NCBI GenBank assembly: GCA_964420605.1
Contig: CAYQUC010000003.1
Span: 1-64,000, forward strand
Source of the DNA: CAYQUC01 sp964420605
GTDB lineage: Bacteria; Pseudomonadota; Gammaproteobacteria; UBA6429; Thiohalophilaceae
Length of the DNA: 64,000 bases
Reading direction: 5' to 3'
Shown here: positions 42,097-51,587 of the stretch, piece by piece
How the letters are laid out: every line of letters starts with the position of its first letter
Position numbering within the stretch: the first letter of the stretch is position 1
Position numbers and translations under genes: made by a program
Notes under the pieces: generated by a model
Told to the model about the DNA's origin: nothing
Databases searched by the model: none
The model's input: only the letters and a program-made list of their open reading frames with translations

Positions 42097-43296
42097 ATGG
42101 TACAATTTATGAATAAAAAAACAATTATGCTGGTGATTATAACTACAGGATTGATTGCTAGCGCCTATTTCATCGGAAAAAACCAAAATTCAGAACAGGC
42201 AACAACAACAAAAACCGAAATCGTAAAAACACTTAAACAGCATAATACAAAAAACAACCTAACTGACAGCGATGACACCATAAAGTTTACCCATTTTAGA
42301 GTTGGTGATAGGAATGTTAAGTCAATATACACTGAGGGCGATGTTGTTTGGGTAGGCACCTCGGGCGGCGTTATTCGATACAATGTTAAAACCGATGACT
42401 ACCGTCTATTCGATGTCCGTAATGGCTTATTAGCCAATGGAGTATTCCATGTTAGTCGTTGGAAAAAAAATAAAATTCTCATAGGTACTTATGGCGGTGG
42501 CCTAGCCGTTTATGATGAACTAAAAGACAAGTTTACAATTTACAATGTGCCCGACGGCCTCGCCGATGCGTTTGTATATGATGTCCTCACCATGCCCAAT
42601 GGTGATTTATGGATAGCGACATGGTCGGGAGCTAATTTAGTTATAGCAGGTGATCTCGATGATGCTACAGCATGGAAAACCTATACTGTAAAAAACACCA
42701 ATGGTGGTTTACCTAATGACTGGGTATATGGACTTGCGCTTGGCACAAAAGGCGAAGTTTGGTTTGCCACTGAAGGTGGTTTATCTCGATATCAAAACGG
42801 TCAGTGGCAAAGCTGGAATCACAAAGACGGACAAGGCGCTAATTACAATTTAGTTAAAAATGACAATCAATTTACCACCGATCCGGCAACTGTATCGAGT
42901 CACCATGCACGACAAAAAATTGAAATGGGTCTAGAGAATATTAACACCGCCTACAATCCAAACTACATTGTTGCATTAGAAGTCGATCAACACGGTATCG
43001 TATGGCTTGGAACATGGGGTGCAGGACTAGCTCGATTTGATGGTACCACATTTAAAAACTACACCGTTAAAGACGGATTAGCAGCAAACCATGTTTTTAT
43101 GCTCCATGAAGATCCAAAAGGGGTATTATGGATTGGAACAAGTAACGGTGTATCCCGCTTTGCCAAAGACGGATTTAGTACATTAACCACTAAAGACGGG
43201 TTATTATCAAATACCGTTTTTTCAATGGCGACACAACAGGACAATACCCTTTGGATCGGCAGTTTTGGCGGCGTAGCGCGAATTAAGCCCAACTAA
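42097..43296 (+). CDS. Membrane-anchored seven-bladed propeller protein, paralogue of the previous gene
   Basis: The 399-residue product has an N-terminal anchor or signal (NKKTIMLVIITTGLIASAYFIG) and seven blades: WVGTSGGV, LIGTYGGG, WIATWSGA, WFATEGGL, WLGTWGAG, WIGTSNGV and WIGSFGGV. Like its neighbour it has an insertion before 'YNPNY' between blades four and five, so the pair arose by duplication. It carries no signalling domain. The start may be ATG 42097 or 42109; neither has a strong ribosome site. The role is unknown; association with redox proteins is by position. Confidence 0.83.
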   Translation: MVQFMNKKTIMLVIITTGLIASAYFIGKNQNSEQATTTKTEIVKTLKQHNTKNNLTDSDDTIKFTHFRVGDRNVKSIYTEGDVVWVGTSGGVIRYNVKTDDYRLFDVRNGLLANGVFHVSRWKKNKILIGTYGGGLAVYDELKDKFTIYNVPDGLADAFVYDVLTMPNGDLWIATWSGANLVIAGDLDDATAWKTYTVKNTNGGLPNDWVYGLALGTKGEVWFATEGGLSRYQNGQWQSWNHKDGQGANYNLVKNDNQFTTDPATVSSHHARQKIEMGLENINTAYNPNYIVALEVDQHGIVWLGTWGAGLARFDGTTFKNYTVKDGLAANHVFMLHEDPKGVLWIGTSNGVSRFAKDGFSTLTTKDGLLSNTVFSMATQQDNTLWIGSFGGVARIKPN

Positions 43297-43428
43297 AATG
43301 AGTTACTACTGAGTTACTTAAAAAGTAATGAGTGTTAGGATTGGCTGCTCCGATTTCCAAGCTGGGATACTAAGTTGCAACTCATTTTATGAATATCCTT
43401 TTCAAATGCACTGTAAGTAATTATTATT

Positions 43429-43953
43429 TTACTCAAGTTTTTGTTGCGCCTGCCATTCCCACAAAGCAGATTGCGCCTTGCGTACAAACGGATCATCTTT
43501 TTTTGACAAATGAATATAACTTTGCATCGAACCACTAGCGGCACGTAAATCACCTAGTTTTTCATAACATATCGCTAGGCCATAATACGCATTAGTTTGG
43601 TACGGGTTGAGATCCATTGCACGTTGAAAACTCATCATGGCTTGTTTATATTCTCCAATTTCAAAATAGGAAAAACCCAAATTAGCGTGTGCTTCTGGCA
43701 TTGTCGAATTCACTAACAATAATTTCTGCCACTGAGTCACAGCCTGTTTATAACGTTTACGTTTCATGTGTTCGATTGCAACATTAAAATAGCTGTCAAT
43801 TTGAAGTGTTTTTGTTTTTTTAGTTTGATTCGCATTAACAACCGGCATATTCATAAAATAGTCAATCATAAAACCACTAGTAACAATACCCATAACTAAA
43901 ACTACAGTAATCACCATATTTTTTTTCAGAACAGCTTTTTTAAGCAATGTCAT
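43429..43953 (-). CDS. Membrane-anchored TPR protein
   Basis: The 174-residue protein has one N-terminal membrane segment (about 12-33) and about three TPR units (AHANLGFSYFEIGEYKQAMMSFQRAMDLNP is the clearest, about residues 88-118). It overlaps ccsA by one base (TAATG), so the two are co-translated. TPR proteins next to haem-lyase genes can present apocytochromes (as CcmH/CcmI do in system I); that role is an inference here. It is the last gene of the minus-strand operon. Confidence 0.82.
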   Translation of the reverse strand: MTLLKKAVLKKNMVITVVLVMGIVTSGFMIDYFMNMPVVNANQTKKTKTLQIDSYFNVAIEHMKRKRYKQAVTQWQKLLLVNSTMPEAHANLGFSYFEIGEYKQAMMSFQRAMDLNPYQTNAYYGLAICYEKLGDLRAASGSMQSYIHLSKKDDPFVRKAQSALWEWQAQQKLE

Positions 43954-44738
43954 TAAACCATCCCTTGATGTGCTGCGGTTGATATAAATGGCACACCAAA
44001 AAAAGTGAGAAATGCAAGCAAGAAACTAAGAATGATTAAACTACAAAATATTCTTGCTTTATTCCTATTGAGTTGTAAATGTAATATAAACACTATACTC
44101 AGCCAACTTAAAAAAGCCCAGGTTTCAAGTGGGTCCCAAGACCAATAACGACCCCAAGCATCTTGCGCCCAGATTGCTCCAAAAAATAACATAAATGAAT
44201 CAAACACAAATGCCATGGTCAAAAATTTGTACGCCAGTGACACATTGCTGTGATATTGGGTTGTTGATACGCTATAAATTAAGCTATAGCTTGCTAAGCC
44301 AGTTGAGATTAATAATAATGAAAAATACAATTTTCCTGCCACAACATGAAAATACAGCCAAATAGTATTGTATGTTGGTGGCAAATACGTATCCGCCGCA
44401 TCGGTAACTAATAACCAAAGCAATAAAATGACAATAACCGGTAGAACCATTTTGGCAATATACAATTTATCACGAAAAAATAGCATAAACAGAATAAAAG
44501 CGAAAAATAAACTCCAGACGTTACTGTTTAAGATTTCGTATAAATTAATAAAGGGACCATGGCCAACTCGAACCCAATGAATCGTTATACTAGCAGTGTG
44601 TATTAATAACCCCAGTATACCAATAGACACTATCGGTTTATAAAATTTATTTTCATTAAGGATCAGACTGATACTAAATAACACATAACAGGCACTAGCC
44701 AAATATAATAAATAAAGTTCGTTTTGTATGGTTAACAC
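43953..44738 (-). CDS. ccsA: CcsA/ResC-type haem handling protein of cytochrome c maturation
   Basis: The 261-residue integral membrane protein has about eight hydrophobic segments and the tryptophan-rich haem-binding signature WGRYWSWDPLETWAF (195-209), flanked by conserved histidines (H54, H131, H220, H257 are candidates). With ResB it exports and attaches haem. Its size fits CcsA/ResC rather than the larger CcmF. The start is GTG at 44738 with AAGGA 8 nt upstream. Unusually, it is not beside resB (23130) but in an operon with TPR and TonB-like genes. Confidence 0.92.
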   Translation of the reverse strand: MLTIQNELYLLYLASACYVLFSISLILNENKFYKPIVSIGILGLLIHTASITIHWVRVGHGPFINLYEILNSNVWSLFFAFILFMLFFRDKLYIAKMVLPVIVILLLWLLVTDAADTYLPPTYNTIWLYFHVVAGKLYFSLLLISTGLASYSLIYSVSTTQYHSNVSLAYKFLTMAFVFDSFMLFFGAIWAQDAWGRYWSWDPLETWAFLSWLSIVFILHLQLNRNKARIFCSLIILSFLLAFLTFFGVPFISTAAHQGMV

Positions 44739-44780
44739 TCGTTTTTCCTTAATACCGTTATATATTATTTGTCTAAATTG

Positions 44781-45695
44781 TCAAGAAAGTGAAAAAACAA
44801 TATGATAACTATTATCCCAAATTTCAACGTCTTTAGCGCCAAAATTCATTTGCTTAATTCGTAAGATTAATTTACGTTCTAAGGATAAATGTTTTAAATC
44901 ACTCGATATAATAACACATTCAGATACCTTACCATTTGGCATTATTTTAATACCAAATATAATTTTTCCTTGCAATCCCAATTGCTTACGTGCTGCACGT
45001 CGATATAAAGAATAAAAGTTAGATTTATATTGATCAAAAACCATCGCAATTTGTTCTAAACTACGTTGTTTAGTTTCAGTCGTAACATCATCTGTTATTT
45101 GCGCATCAATTGGTGCTTTAATCGTTGTTAGTGATGCTTGTTCTAGAGAACTTTGTTGTTTTACTATTATTTTTGATGATTTTAAACCATCACTACCCAA
45201 TTTAGCCTTTTGAGAAACCAAATCGTGTTGCTGTTTAGCTGAACTAGCATGGCTCTTTTTTAATGTATTTGATAAATTAGGTGTCGGTGCCATATCACGT
45301 AAAACGGCCAATTGAGATGATAATGCCAAAATTCCCGAACGACTTGCCTTTTTCTTAGCGTCTTGAATTTGTTTCGTTGTCGGATTTTTTTTAATCCTAA
45401 TTTTTTTTACTTTCGCTACAATCGCCTTTTTTTTAACCTGAGTAGGTTTAGCTTTAACAGCAACTTTCGGTACGCTTATTTTTTTCTTGATGAGTAACTG
45501 AGCGATACGCTCAGGAATTTTTTCAAATTTCGTTTTTTTCACCTTCGGAATATCAATGACAGAACCAATAATTAAAAGTAACATAAACACCGTTAACGTA
45601 AAAACAATTGATTTTTTGAGGCGTAATTTATCCTGCGGTGTTTCATCCCACGGTAATAAACTAAGCTGTTGTACATCAAGATTAATCTGAGACAT
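44781..45695 (-). CDS. TonB/AgmX-like periplasm-spanning protein
   Basis: The 304-residue protein has a short cytoplasmic N-terminus, one membrane segment (about 29-47), a Lys/Pro-rich stretch (about 50-110) able to span the periplasm, and a TonB-like C-terminal domain (YRRAARKQLGLQGKIIFGIKIMPNGKVSECVIISS). This matches the AgmX/PglI C-terminal family, which works with ExbB/ExbD-like motors and TPR proteins. No ExbB/ExbD gene is visible in the window. It lies within an operon of TPR proteins, 37 nt after a small exported protein gene. Confidence 0.8.
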   Translation of the reverse strand: MSQINLDVQQLSLLPWDETPQDKLRLKKSIVFTLTVFMLLLIIGSVIDIPKVKKTKFEKIPERIAQLLIKKKISVPKVAVKAKPTQVKKKAIVAKVKKIRIKKNPTTKQIQDAKKKASRSGILALSSQLAVLRDMAPTPNLSNTLKKSHASSAKQQHDLVSQKAKLGSDGLKSSKIIVKQQSSLEQASLTTIKAPIDAQITDDVTTETKQRSLEQIAMVFDQYKSNFYSLYRRAARKQLGLQGKIIFGIKIMPNGKVSECVIISSDLKHLSLERKLILRIKQMNFGAKDVEIWDNSYHIVFSLS

Positions 45696-45732
45696 AAATT
45701 TTAACTAATTACGATAATACTCATATAAAATC

Positions 45733-46041
45733 TTATTGAAATAAACAGCTTAAATCAGCACTATCGCTAACATTAAATTTCGAATTTGAAACATTGCAGC
45801 GATTATACTGTAATTCGATAAAAATATCAGCAGGCGGTTTTTTTGCAATAGGAAGAGTCGTTTTTTTCCATGGTAGTATATACAATATTTTTGGCATTTC
45901 TTGATCACCAATAATTTTAATACCATTTGAGTTATCGGAGGATAGTACACTCTCAATAAAACCGGTATAAAACAAGAATAGCATGATTAAAACTAAATAC
46001 TTAGTTTTAAAAAAACGGTCAGAATAACGTGCTATTTTCAT
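45733..46041 (-). CDS. Small membrane/exported protein of the TonB-TPR operon
   Basis: The 102-residue product has one hydrophobic segment (about 16-32) and then a conserved-looking GIKIIGDQEMPKILYILPWKK stretch (residues near 50-70) and two C-terminal cysteines. It resembles small proteins that accompany AgmX/TonB-like and TPR genes, from memory; no function is known. The ATG at 46041 gives a 4-nt overlap (ATGA) with the preceding gene and is preferred over the longer frame. Confidence 0.65.
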   Translation of the reverse strand: MKIARYSDRFFKTKYLVLIMLFLFYTGFIESVLSSDNSNGIKIIGDQEMPKILYILPWKKTTLPIAKKPPADIFIELQYNRCNVSNSKFNVSDSADLSCLFQ

Positions 46042-46646
46042 GTACCTTTTGACATCCTTAACTCTAAATCTTGCAACCATAATTTAACTTGCTTGGTATT
46101 ATTATTACTTAAATCTAAATAACGCAAATAATGTTGTTTTGCGTCAGTCCAATTTTGTAAATAAATATCGAATAATATTGCAATATTTAAATGCGCATCA
46201 GCATAATCTGGAACAAGTTTAAGCGAGCGACTATACGAATTTTTAGCTAATGTAAATTGTCCAGCTTGTCGATAAAGGCTACCACTAAGATTATACGCAA
46301 GTTCATTTTTATTTGACACTTTAAAAACTTTGTTTAACTCAGTACGTGAACGTTTAAAATATTTCAAGTGATAATAAAGTAAAGCCAAGTTTAAATGGAC
46401 ACCAGGAAGACCAGGAGACTTAGTTGCAATATCCTCCAATATCTTTTGTGCTTTATTAACTTTGTTTACTTTCAAATAATTAAGTGCCACAGAATATTGT
46501 TTTTTTATTTTTAGTTCAACTTTAAATACAACTTTATTATTAAAATTTAATTGTTCATCAATACTGTCACTCTGTTGAGACGTACTCGCACAGGCTGTTA
46601 ATAATAAAATAATTACCGCTATAAAAACATTATTGTATCGAATCAT
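46038..46646 (-). CDS. TPR lipoprotein
   Basis: The 202-residue lipoprotein (signal ending LLTAC) contains about three TPR units, such as PGVHLNLALLYYHLKYFKRSRTELNKV and ADAHLNIAILFDIYLQNWTDAKQHY. It is similar in layout to PilF/PilW-type pilotin and BamD-like lipoproteins, which bind partners at the inner face of the outer membrane. It overlaps the giant TPR gene by 17 nt and the next small gene by 4 nt, so expression is coupled. Confidence 0.83.
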   Translation of the reverse strand: MIRYNNVFIAVIILLLTACASTSQQSDSIDEQLNFNNKVVFKVELKIKKQYSVALNYLKVNKVNKAQKILEDIATKSPGLPGVHLNLALLYYHLKYFKRSRTELNKVFKVSNKNELAYNLSGSLYRQAGQFTLAKNSYSRSLKLVPDYADAHLNIAILFDIYLQNWTDAKQHYLRYLDLSNNNTKQVKLWLQDLELRMSKGT

Positions 46647-49600
46647 AATAACCCACTATACGTTCTGGCCTTACGTAACGCGCAGGCATCAATTGTCGTA
46701 ATGCCTGCAAACTTTTCTTTACCCATGGAGTATAAACACCATCTTTTATTTTTGATATATTATAAGAATAAAGATCAATAGCCTTGTCTTCAAAAGGTAT
46801 CGTTTGATCTTCGAGTAATATTTCATATTGTTCCATTTCTATTTTACTCAATTTATTAGGGCGTGGCGAAGCCATGATCTCTTTGGCTAAACTTCGATAA
46901 ATTTGTGCCATTAACAATGTTGCTTGAGTACTATGATCAATTAACTTGTACGACAACGCTTTTTGTAAATAACGAATAGTGATGCGCATGGCACGTTGTT
47001 TTCTTTTAATGCTTTTATCAAGCGGTAGCTTAAGTGAGATACTATCCAGCTTTATTTTATGCCATAGCGCAAGCTCTAGACTGGATTTAGAAGCCAAATA
47101 TAAGCTACGCTCAGAATTTTTTAACATCTCAGAATCATGGTACTTAATTATATTATTCAACCAAAATCTTTCTTTTTTCTTATTTTTTAAGCGGCTAGAT
47201 AGTAGTACTAATTGCGCCCTAGCTTCTAATGCCTGATTTTCTGGTTTTGGAAATACCGCAATGTATTCTTTAAAATAACGGTAGGATTTTTTGAGGTTAG
47301 ACGATTTCTTATACAGTTCAGCCGTGCGCCATAGTGCACTTTTTCCCAGATCAGTTTTCTTTTCACGTAAATAGATTAAATTTGAATTATAAGCTGCTTT
47401 TTTCCAGTTCCCTGTATTTTCGTAGGCCACCACTAACTTCTCATAAATGTTATTACTCAGTTTGTTTCTAGGAAATTTTTTCTTAAATTTTATCAGTGTA
47501 CTTATGACATCCTTCCATTTCTTCAATGCAAGTTGATTAGTAGCAATATCAAACTCTGCTTTCGCTATAACAACTAAATCGTTAGATAGTAGAGACAGTC
47601 GACGATAATGTTTAATAGCTCGCTCTAAATCACCTTTTTTCTGCTCAATTTCGGCCTGTTTGTATATAGACTCAGCTAAACGTTGTTGGTAAATTTTTAT
47701 TTCATTTTTTTTCAAATTATAGTTAGAATTAACTAGTTTATAATATGCTTTTTCAGATAACGAAAAATCTTTTAATAAAAAACCAGATTGCGCAATAACA
47801 AGCCAGTTAATTTTTTCTAACGTTGCAGAAAGTTTGATATTAGTAACTAATCGTTCAGATTGAGCCAATGCTAACTTTTCTTGTTTTGACATCAGTAAAT
47901 TTTCAGCAAGGCGTGTTTTCACTTGAGGTATTGCAGCAGCATCGCTAAAGTTATCAATATACTGCCTCTCTAATTCAATTTCTTTTAGTATGTCATTTAA
48001 TTGTTCTACCTCATTACTTTTTATTTTTTGATTACGTCGCTTAGATTGGTAAACCAGCAACGCAGAATACGCAGCTAATTCACGACCACTGTAAACTGGA
48101 AATTGATATGCAGCTATTTGATATGCTCCAACAGCAGCATCATAGTTTTTAATTTCGCGATATGCCTGCGCTAATAAGTAATAAATATCAGGAATCTTTG
48201 TATCATTAGGAAGATCTCGGATGTATTTTTTATACCAGAATATAGCCTCTTTGTATTGTTTTTGATGACCACTAGATTGTGCTCGAGAGTGAGCCCGTTG
48301 CGCCATTTTTGTCAAATAGCGTTTTAAATTTACCCTAATATTATTACGATTTGTTTCATCTGCTTGCGCCCAATATGAGCTGTCTCCACCAAAGTTGCTA
48401 ATAAACATTTCCATTGCACGCCATAATTTAGATTTAAAGCCAGCTTGTTTGTATGACGTTATAATCTTTGACTGATAATAATGTTGTTGTGGTTCATTAG
48501 GATACCACCGTAATAACGCTGTATAACTTTTAACTGTGTCACTATAACGTGATTTTTTTTGATAATAATCTGCTATTGAAAGCAACACTAATTTTTGTAA
48601 TTCATCATCAGCGTGCTGTTTAAAGTATGTCTCAATGCTATTAACTCCATTCACATTAGCAAAAGCAATCGCCATGATACGTACCAGTTCAGTGCTGAAT
48701 TCATCTTTTGGGTTATTTTTTATTTTTTGAGTCTTTAATAAAGCATGAAATTGTTCCACTGCTAAATTATATTTCGCCACTTTAAAATAACTCCAAGCAA
48801 GCTTATATTTTGCCTTGTTAAATAATGGTGATTTTTTATTATTTACTATTTTTGAATATATTTCTACAGCGGAATTATACTGTCCATACGAAAAATCAAT
48901 TTCGGCACGGCGAAAATTTATTTCATCATGTAATTCATGTTTTGGATATTTTTTTGAAAGCAACTCTAAATAATGCCGAGATTGAGTTAGGTCACCGGCT
49001 AAATCATATACTCGAGAAAGTTGATAGATAATATCGAAACGTTTAAAGCCGCTATTTTTTTCTAATAACAAATCACGGTAAATTGTACTCGCTTTAATTA
49101 GCCTATTATTTATCCTATTGTCTTTCTTACTTTTACTAATAGTAATATAGTGTTCAGAATCTACGTATAAGCTGGCCAGCATAAACATGGCTTTATTTTT
49201 GACACTCGACACTCTCGATTTTGAAATAATTATTTTTAATGCTTTAACTGTATTAATTAAATTAGTATTAACATGAGTAATTTTTGATTTTTTTAATTTA
49301 AATCCAGTACTGCTATTTTCACTATAATAGCGGTATTGATTGTTTTTCGATTTAACTTGCTGATTAACAGCCATATTTTCTCGAACTAACCATAGAATTT
49401 TATTTTCAGATGGTAATGCTAAGTTATCAGCATCTTGAATCAATGATCCACGTAATAACCGTTTTAATTTTTTTCGTTGTTGTTTTAATTTCATCACCGA
49501 TTTTTTTATTATTTTTGGTAATTTATTCATATTAGAAACCAGTTTCTTAAAATGAGCATTAAGCAATAAACGTCGTTTTTTAACCGGTATACCTAATAAA

Positions 49601-51066
49601 AACCGAAGTGATTTAGCGGCTTTATTAAAATCTATATTAATAGGAGCTGTAACGATTCTTTGCGGTTTTTTTGGTACTTTATCTTCTTTAGCCTTATTAC
49701 TAACAAGCCACCATCGTTGTTCAAACGCTTTGCCTTTTAGCCATATTGACAAACCATCAAGTAATTGATAACGACTATAATTGGATTTAGGAACACCAAC
49801 CAGATCCGTTAATAACTTTTCTAAGAGTACATTATTTTTCTGTCCACTATACTTAGTTTTGTTTGTATTGCTGTTGCGAACAGAGACTTCTTTTACCTTT
49901 TTTCCCCAAAATTTTCGCCCTTTCTTTAAAATTTTGTTGTAATAGACAATATCGCGTTCACTTTTTAACAAACTATTTTGTAAACTATTGTTACGCTCAA
50001 TTTCTTCTAACAACTGTAAACTATACCAATTTAACGTAGATTCAAACGCAATTTCACTACTAGCAATAGTACGATGCAGTGCACTGTTTAAATATTTTTG
50101 TGACGATAATGTATTAGCTGTTTTGATTTTTGTCGAATAGCCAACTAATAGAGCATTTAAATATTTTTTACGTAATACTGCAGAATATTGCTGTTGCTTT
50201 AAGTTTTTCAATATTGTCAACACTTTAATATTAACATAGTCAAGATCTGAGGAACTATTATTTCGCTGGCTAAACTCGAACAATGGCGCTAGCGCTAAGT
50301 CATACTTTTTATTATTAAGCAATATTTCTGCTTTTATTTTTAATGACAGGTTATACGATATAGTATTGGCCCTTATGGTTGAAAGTAACCTTAATGCTCT
50401 ATCAAGCTCACCAGATAAACCAAACGATAAACTCTGAATTAAAACAAGGTAACTTTTTGAAGTTTCATTTAATTTTATATAGCTTGGACTTTCTACTATT
50501 TTTGATATTTGAGTTAAAGATTTCTCATACTGCTTATCATGAAGATACACTATCGCTAAACTTAACTGTGCCAATTGATAGAATTTTGACTCTATTGCTA
50601 TTTTTGATAATATTTTTTCCGACTGAAGAATATTATTTTGACGGCTACTAATAATAGATTTTAGTATCACGACTATATCACCATCATCGTCACTCGCTGG
50701 CGTGATATTAACGAGTACTTTTTGTGCTAAACCCATATTATGTGAATTGAGTGCATTGATCGCAATAGCAATAGCTTGTTTAGTATATGCAGTGGAATTC
50801 GAGGTTTGATTTAAACTTGATAAATTATCACTATTTGATATTTTATTATGTTGACGCAATAATGCTTTCAGGTTCGTTCCTTGATATTTTTTTTTCACCA
50901 TCCATTGCATTAATATTGGTGTTAATAGCTGCCACTGAAGTTGATACGAAACATAGTCATTCTTTTCTGGCTGCTGGACAAAAGCATATGAGGGAACAGC
51001 TTTAAAAACCAGCAATAACAAGCTAATTGTAAGCCAATGCAGTGTTGTGTTTCGAAACACTATCAT
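46630..51066 (-). CDS. Giant exported TPR protein (1478 residues)
   Basis: After a signal peptide (MIVFRNTTLHWLTISLLLLVFKAVPSYA) the whole protein is a helical solenoid of TPR-like repeats, for example RFDIIYQLSRVYDLAGDLTQSRHYLELLSKKYP, INFRRAEIDFSYGQYNSAVEIYSKIV and IYYLLAQAYREIKNYDAAVGAYQIAAYQFP. A basic, low-complexity segment occurs near residues 470-560. No enzyme domain is seen. Large TPR proteins of this kind occur with AgmX/TonB-like proteins in envelope-spanning motility or transport machines. It overlaps its upstream neighbour by 4 nt. Confidence 0.85.
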   Translation of the reverse strand: MIVFRNTTLHWLTISLLLLVFKAVPSYAFVQQPEKNDYVSYQLQWQLLTPILMQWMVKKKYQGTNLKALLRQHNKISNSDNLSSLNQTSNSTAYTKQAIAIAINALNSHNMGLAQKVLVNITPASDDDGDIVVILKSIISSRQNNILQSEKILSKIAIESKFYQLAQLSLAIVYLHDKQYEKSLTQISKIVESPSYIKLNETSKSYLVLIQSLSFGLSGELDRALRLLSTIRANTISYNLSLKIKAEILLNNKKYDLALAPLFEFSQRNNSSSDLDYVNIKVLTILKNLKQQQYSAVLRKKYLNALLVGYSTKIKTANTLSSQKYLNSALHRTIASSEIAFESTLNWYSLQLLEEIERNNSLQNSLLKSERDIVYYNKILKKGRKFWGKKVKEVSVRNSNTNKTKYSGQKNNVLLEKLLTDLVGVPKSNYSRYQLLDGLSIWLKGKAFEQRWWLVSNKAKEDKVPKKPQRIVTAPINIDFNKAAKSLRFLLGIPVKKRRLLLNAHFKKLVSNMNKLPKIIKKSVMKLKQQRKKLKRLLRGSLIQDADNLALPSENKILWLVRENMAVNQQVKSKNNQYRYYSENSSTGFKLKKSKITHVNTNLINTVKALKIIISKSRVSSVKNKAMFMLASLYVDSEHYITISKSKKDNRINNRLIKASTIYRDLLLEKNSGFKRFDIIYQLSRVYDLAGDLTQSRHYLELLSKKYPKHELHDEINFRRAEIDFSYGQYNSAVEIYSKIVNNKKSPLFNKAKYKLAWSYFKVAKYNLAVEQFHALLKTQKIKNNPKDEFSTELVRIMAIAFANVNGVNSIETYFKQHADDELQKLVLLSIADYYQKKSRYSDTVKSYTALLRWYPNEPQQHYYQSKIITSYKQAGFKSKLWRAMEMFISNFGGDSSYWAQADETNRNNIRVNLKRYLTKMAQRAHSRAQSSGHQKQYKEAIFWYKKYIRDLPNDTKIPDIYYLLAQAYREIKNYDAAVGAYQIAAYQFPVYSGRELAAYSALLVYQSKRRNQKIKSNEVEQLNDILKEIELERQYIDNFSDAAAIPQVKTRLAENLLMSKQEKLALAQSERLVTNIKLSATLEKINWLVIAQSGFLLKDFSLSEKAYYKLVNSNYNLKKNEIKIYQQRLAESIYKQAEIEQKKGDLERAIKHYRRLSLLSNDLVVIAKAEFDIATNQLALKKWKDVISTLIKFKKKFPRNKLSNNIYEKLVVAYENTGNWKKAAYNSNLIYLREKKTDLGKSALWRTAELYKKSSNLKKSYRYFKEYIAVFPKPENQALEARAQLVLLSSRLKNKKKERFWLNNIIKYHDSEMLKNSERSLYLASKSSLELALWHKIKLDSISLKLPLDKSIKRKQRAMRITIRYLQKALSYKLIDHSTQATLLMAQIYRSLAKEIMASPRPNKLSKIEMEQYEILLEDQTIPFEDKAIDLYSYNISKIKDGVYTPWVKKSLQALRQLMPARYVRPERIVGYYDSIQ

Positions 51067-51587
51067 TGGCTCTGCCATGTTTCTAGTTTAATTTGGGAAC
51101 CAACCAGGTCAAGACTCAAAAATTGTGGATCATTTTTTTTTTCAAATTCCAACTTTCGTTTAATTACGGCGTGATTCAGACTTGTCATTTCGACCTTAAC
51201 CGTATGTTGTCCAGGAGGCAATAACAACGTCACTAGCCGTAATACCCCCCGGCTCATTAGTTTCTCAAGATCGTTTCCCTTGTAGTGGTATTTTTTTATT
51301 AACGTGTTATCGATATAAAGGCTTATTGTTTGTAGCAATATTTGCGCGCCTAAGTCCTGTTTCATCAATACAACGAGTTGATCTCTTTCGGGATCAATTA
51401 AGGACTTTTCAATTGAATGTATTTTATTCAATAGCTGTAATGATTCGTAATTAACAAGCCTACTTTGAATCAATACTGAATTATTGAAGTGTTGATAACC
51501 AGTTTTATCGTCACTAGTTGCATGTGCGAGTGTTGTTGAAAAAAGCAAAAGAAAAAATAATGTTGTTTTGTTGTCCAGAATAAACAT
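51063..51587 (-). CDS. Exported protein of unknown function, first gene of the TPR operon
   Basis: The 175-residue protein has a signal peptide (MFILDNKTTLFFLLLFSTTLAHA) and a beta-rich mature part with ISLYIDNTLIKKYHY and LVTLLLPPGQHTVKVEM, which looks like a small Ig-like or PEGA-like fold. It may bind cell wall or partner proteins, but I do not recognise a family. The ATG at 51587 is preferred; a TTG lies five codons upstream. It overlaps the giant TPR gene by 4 nt. Confidence 0.75.
   Translation of the reverse strand: MFILDNKTTLFFLLLFSTTLAHATSDDKTGYQHFNNSVLIQSRLVNYESLQLLNKIHSIEKSLIDPERDQLVVLMKQDLGAQILLQTISLYIDNTLIKKYHYKGNDLEKLMSRGVLRLVTLLLPPGQHTVKVEMTSLNHAVIKRKLEFEKKNDPQFLSLDLVGSQIKLETWQSQ

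Noticed and set aside
43290..43345. Short direct repeat of GAGTTACT near the end of the second propeller gene
   Set aside because: Only two imperfect copies in AT-rich DNA; no hairpin strong enough for a terminator.
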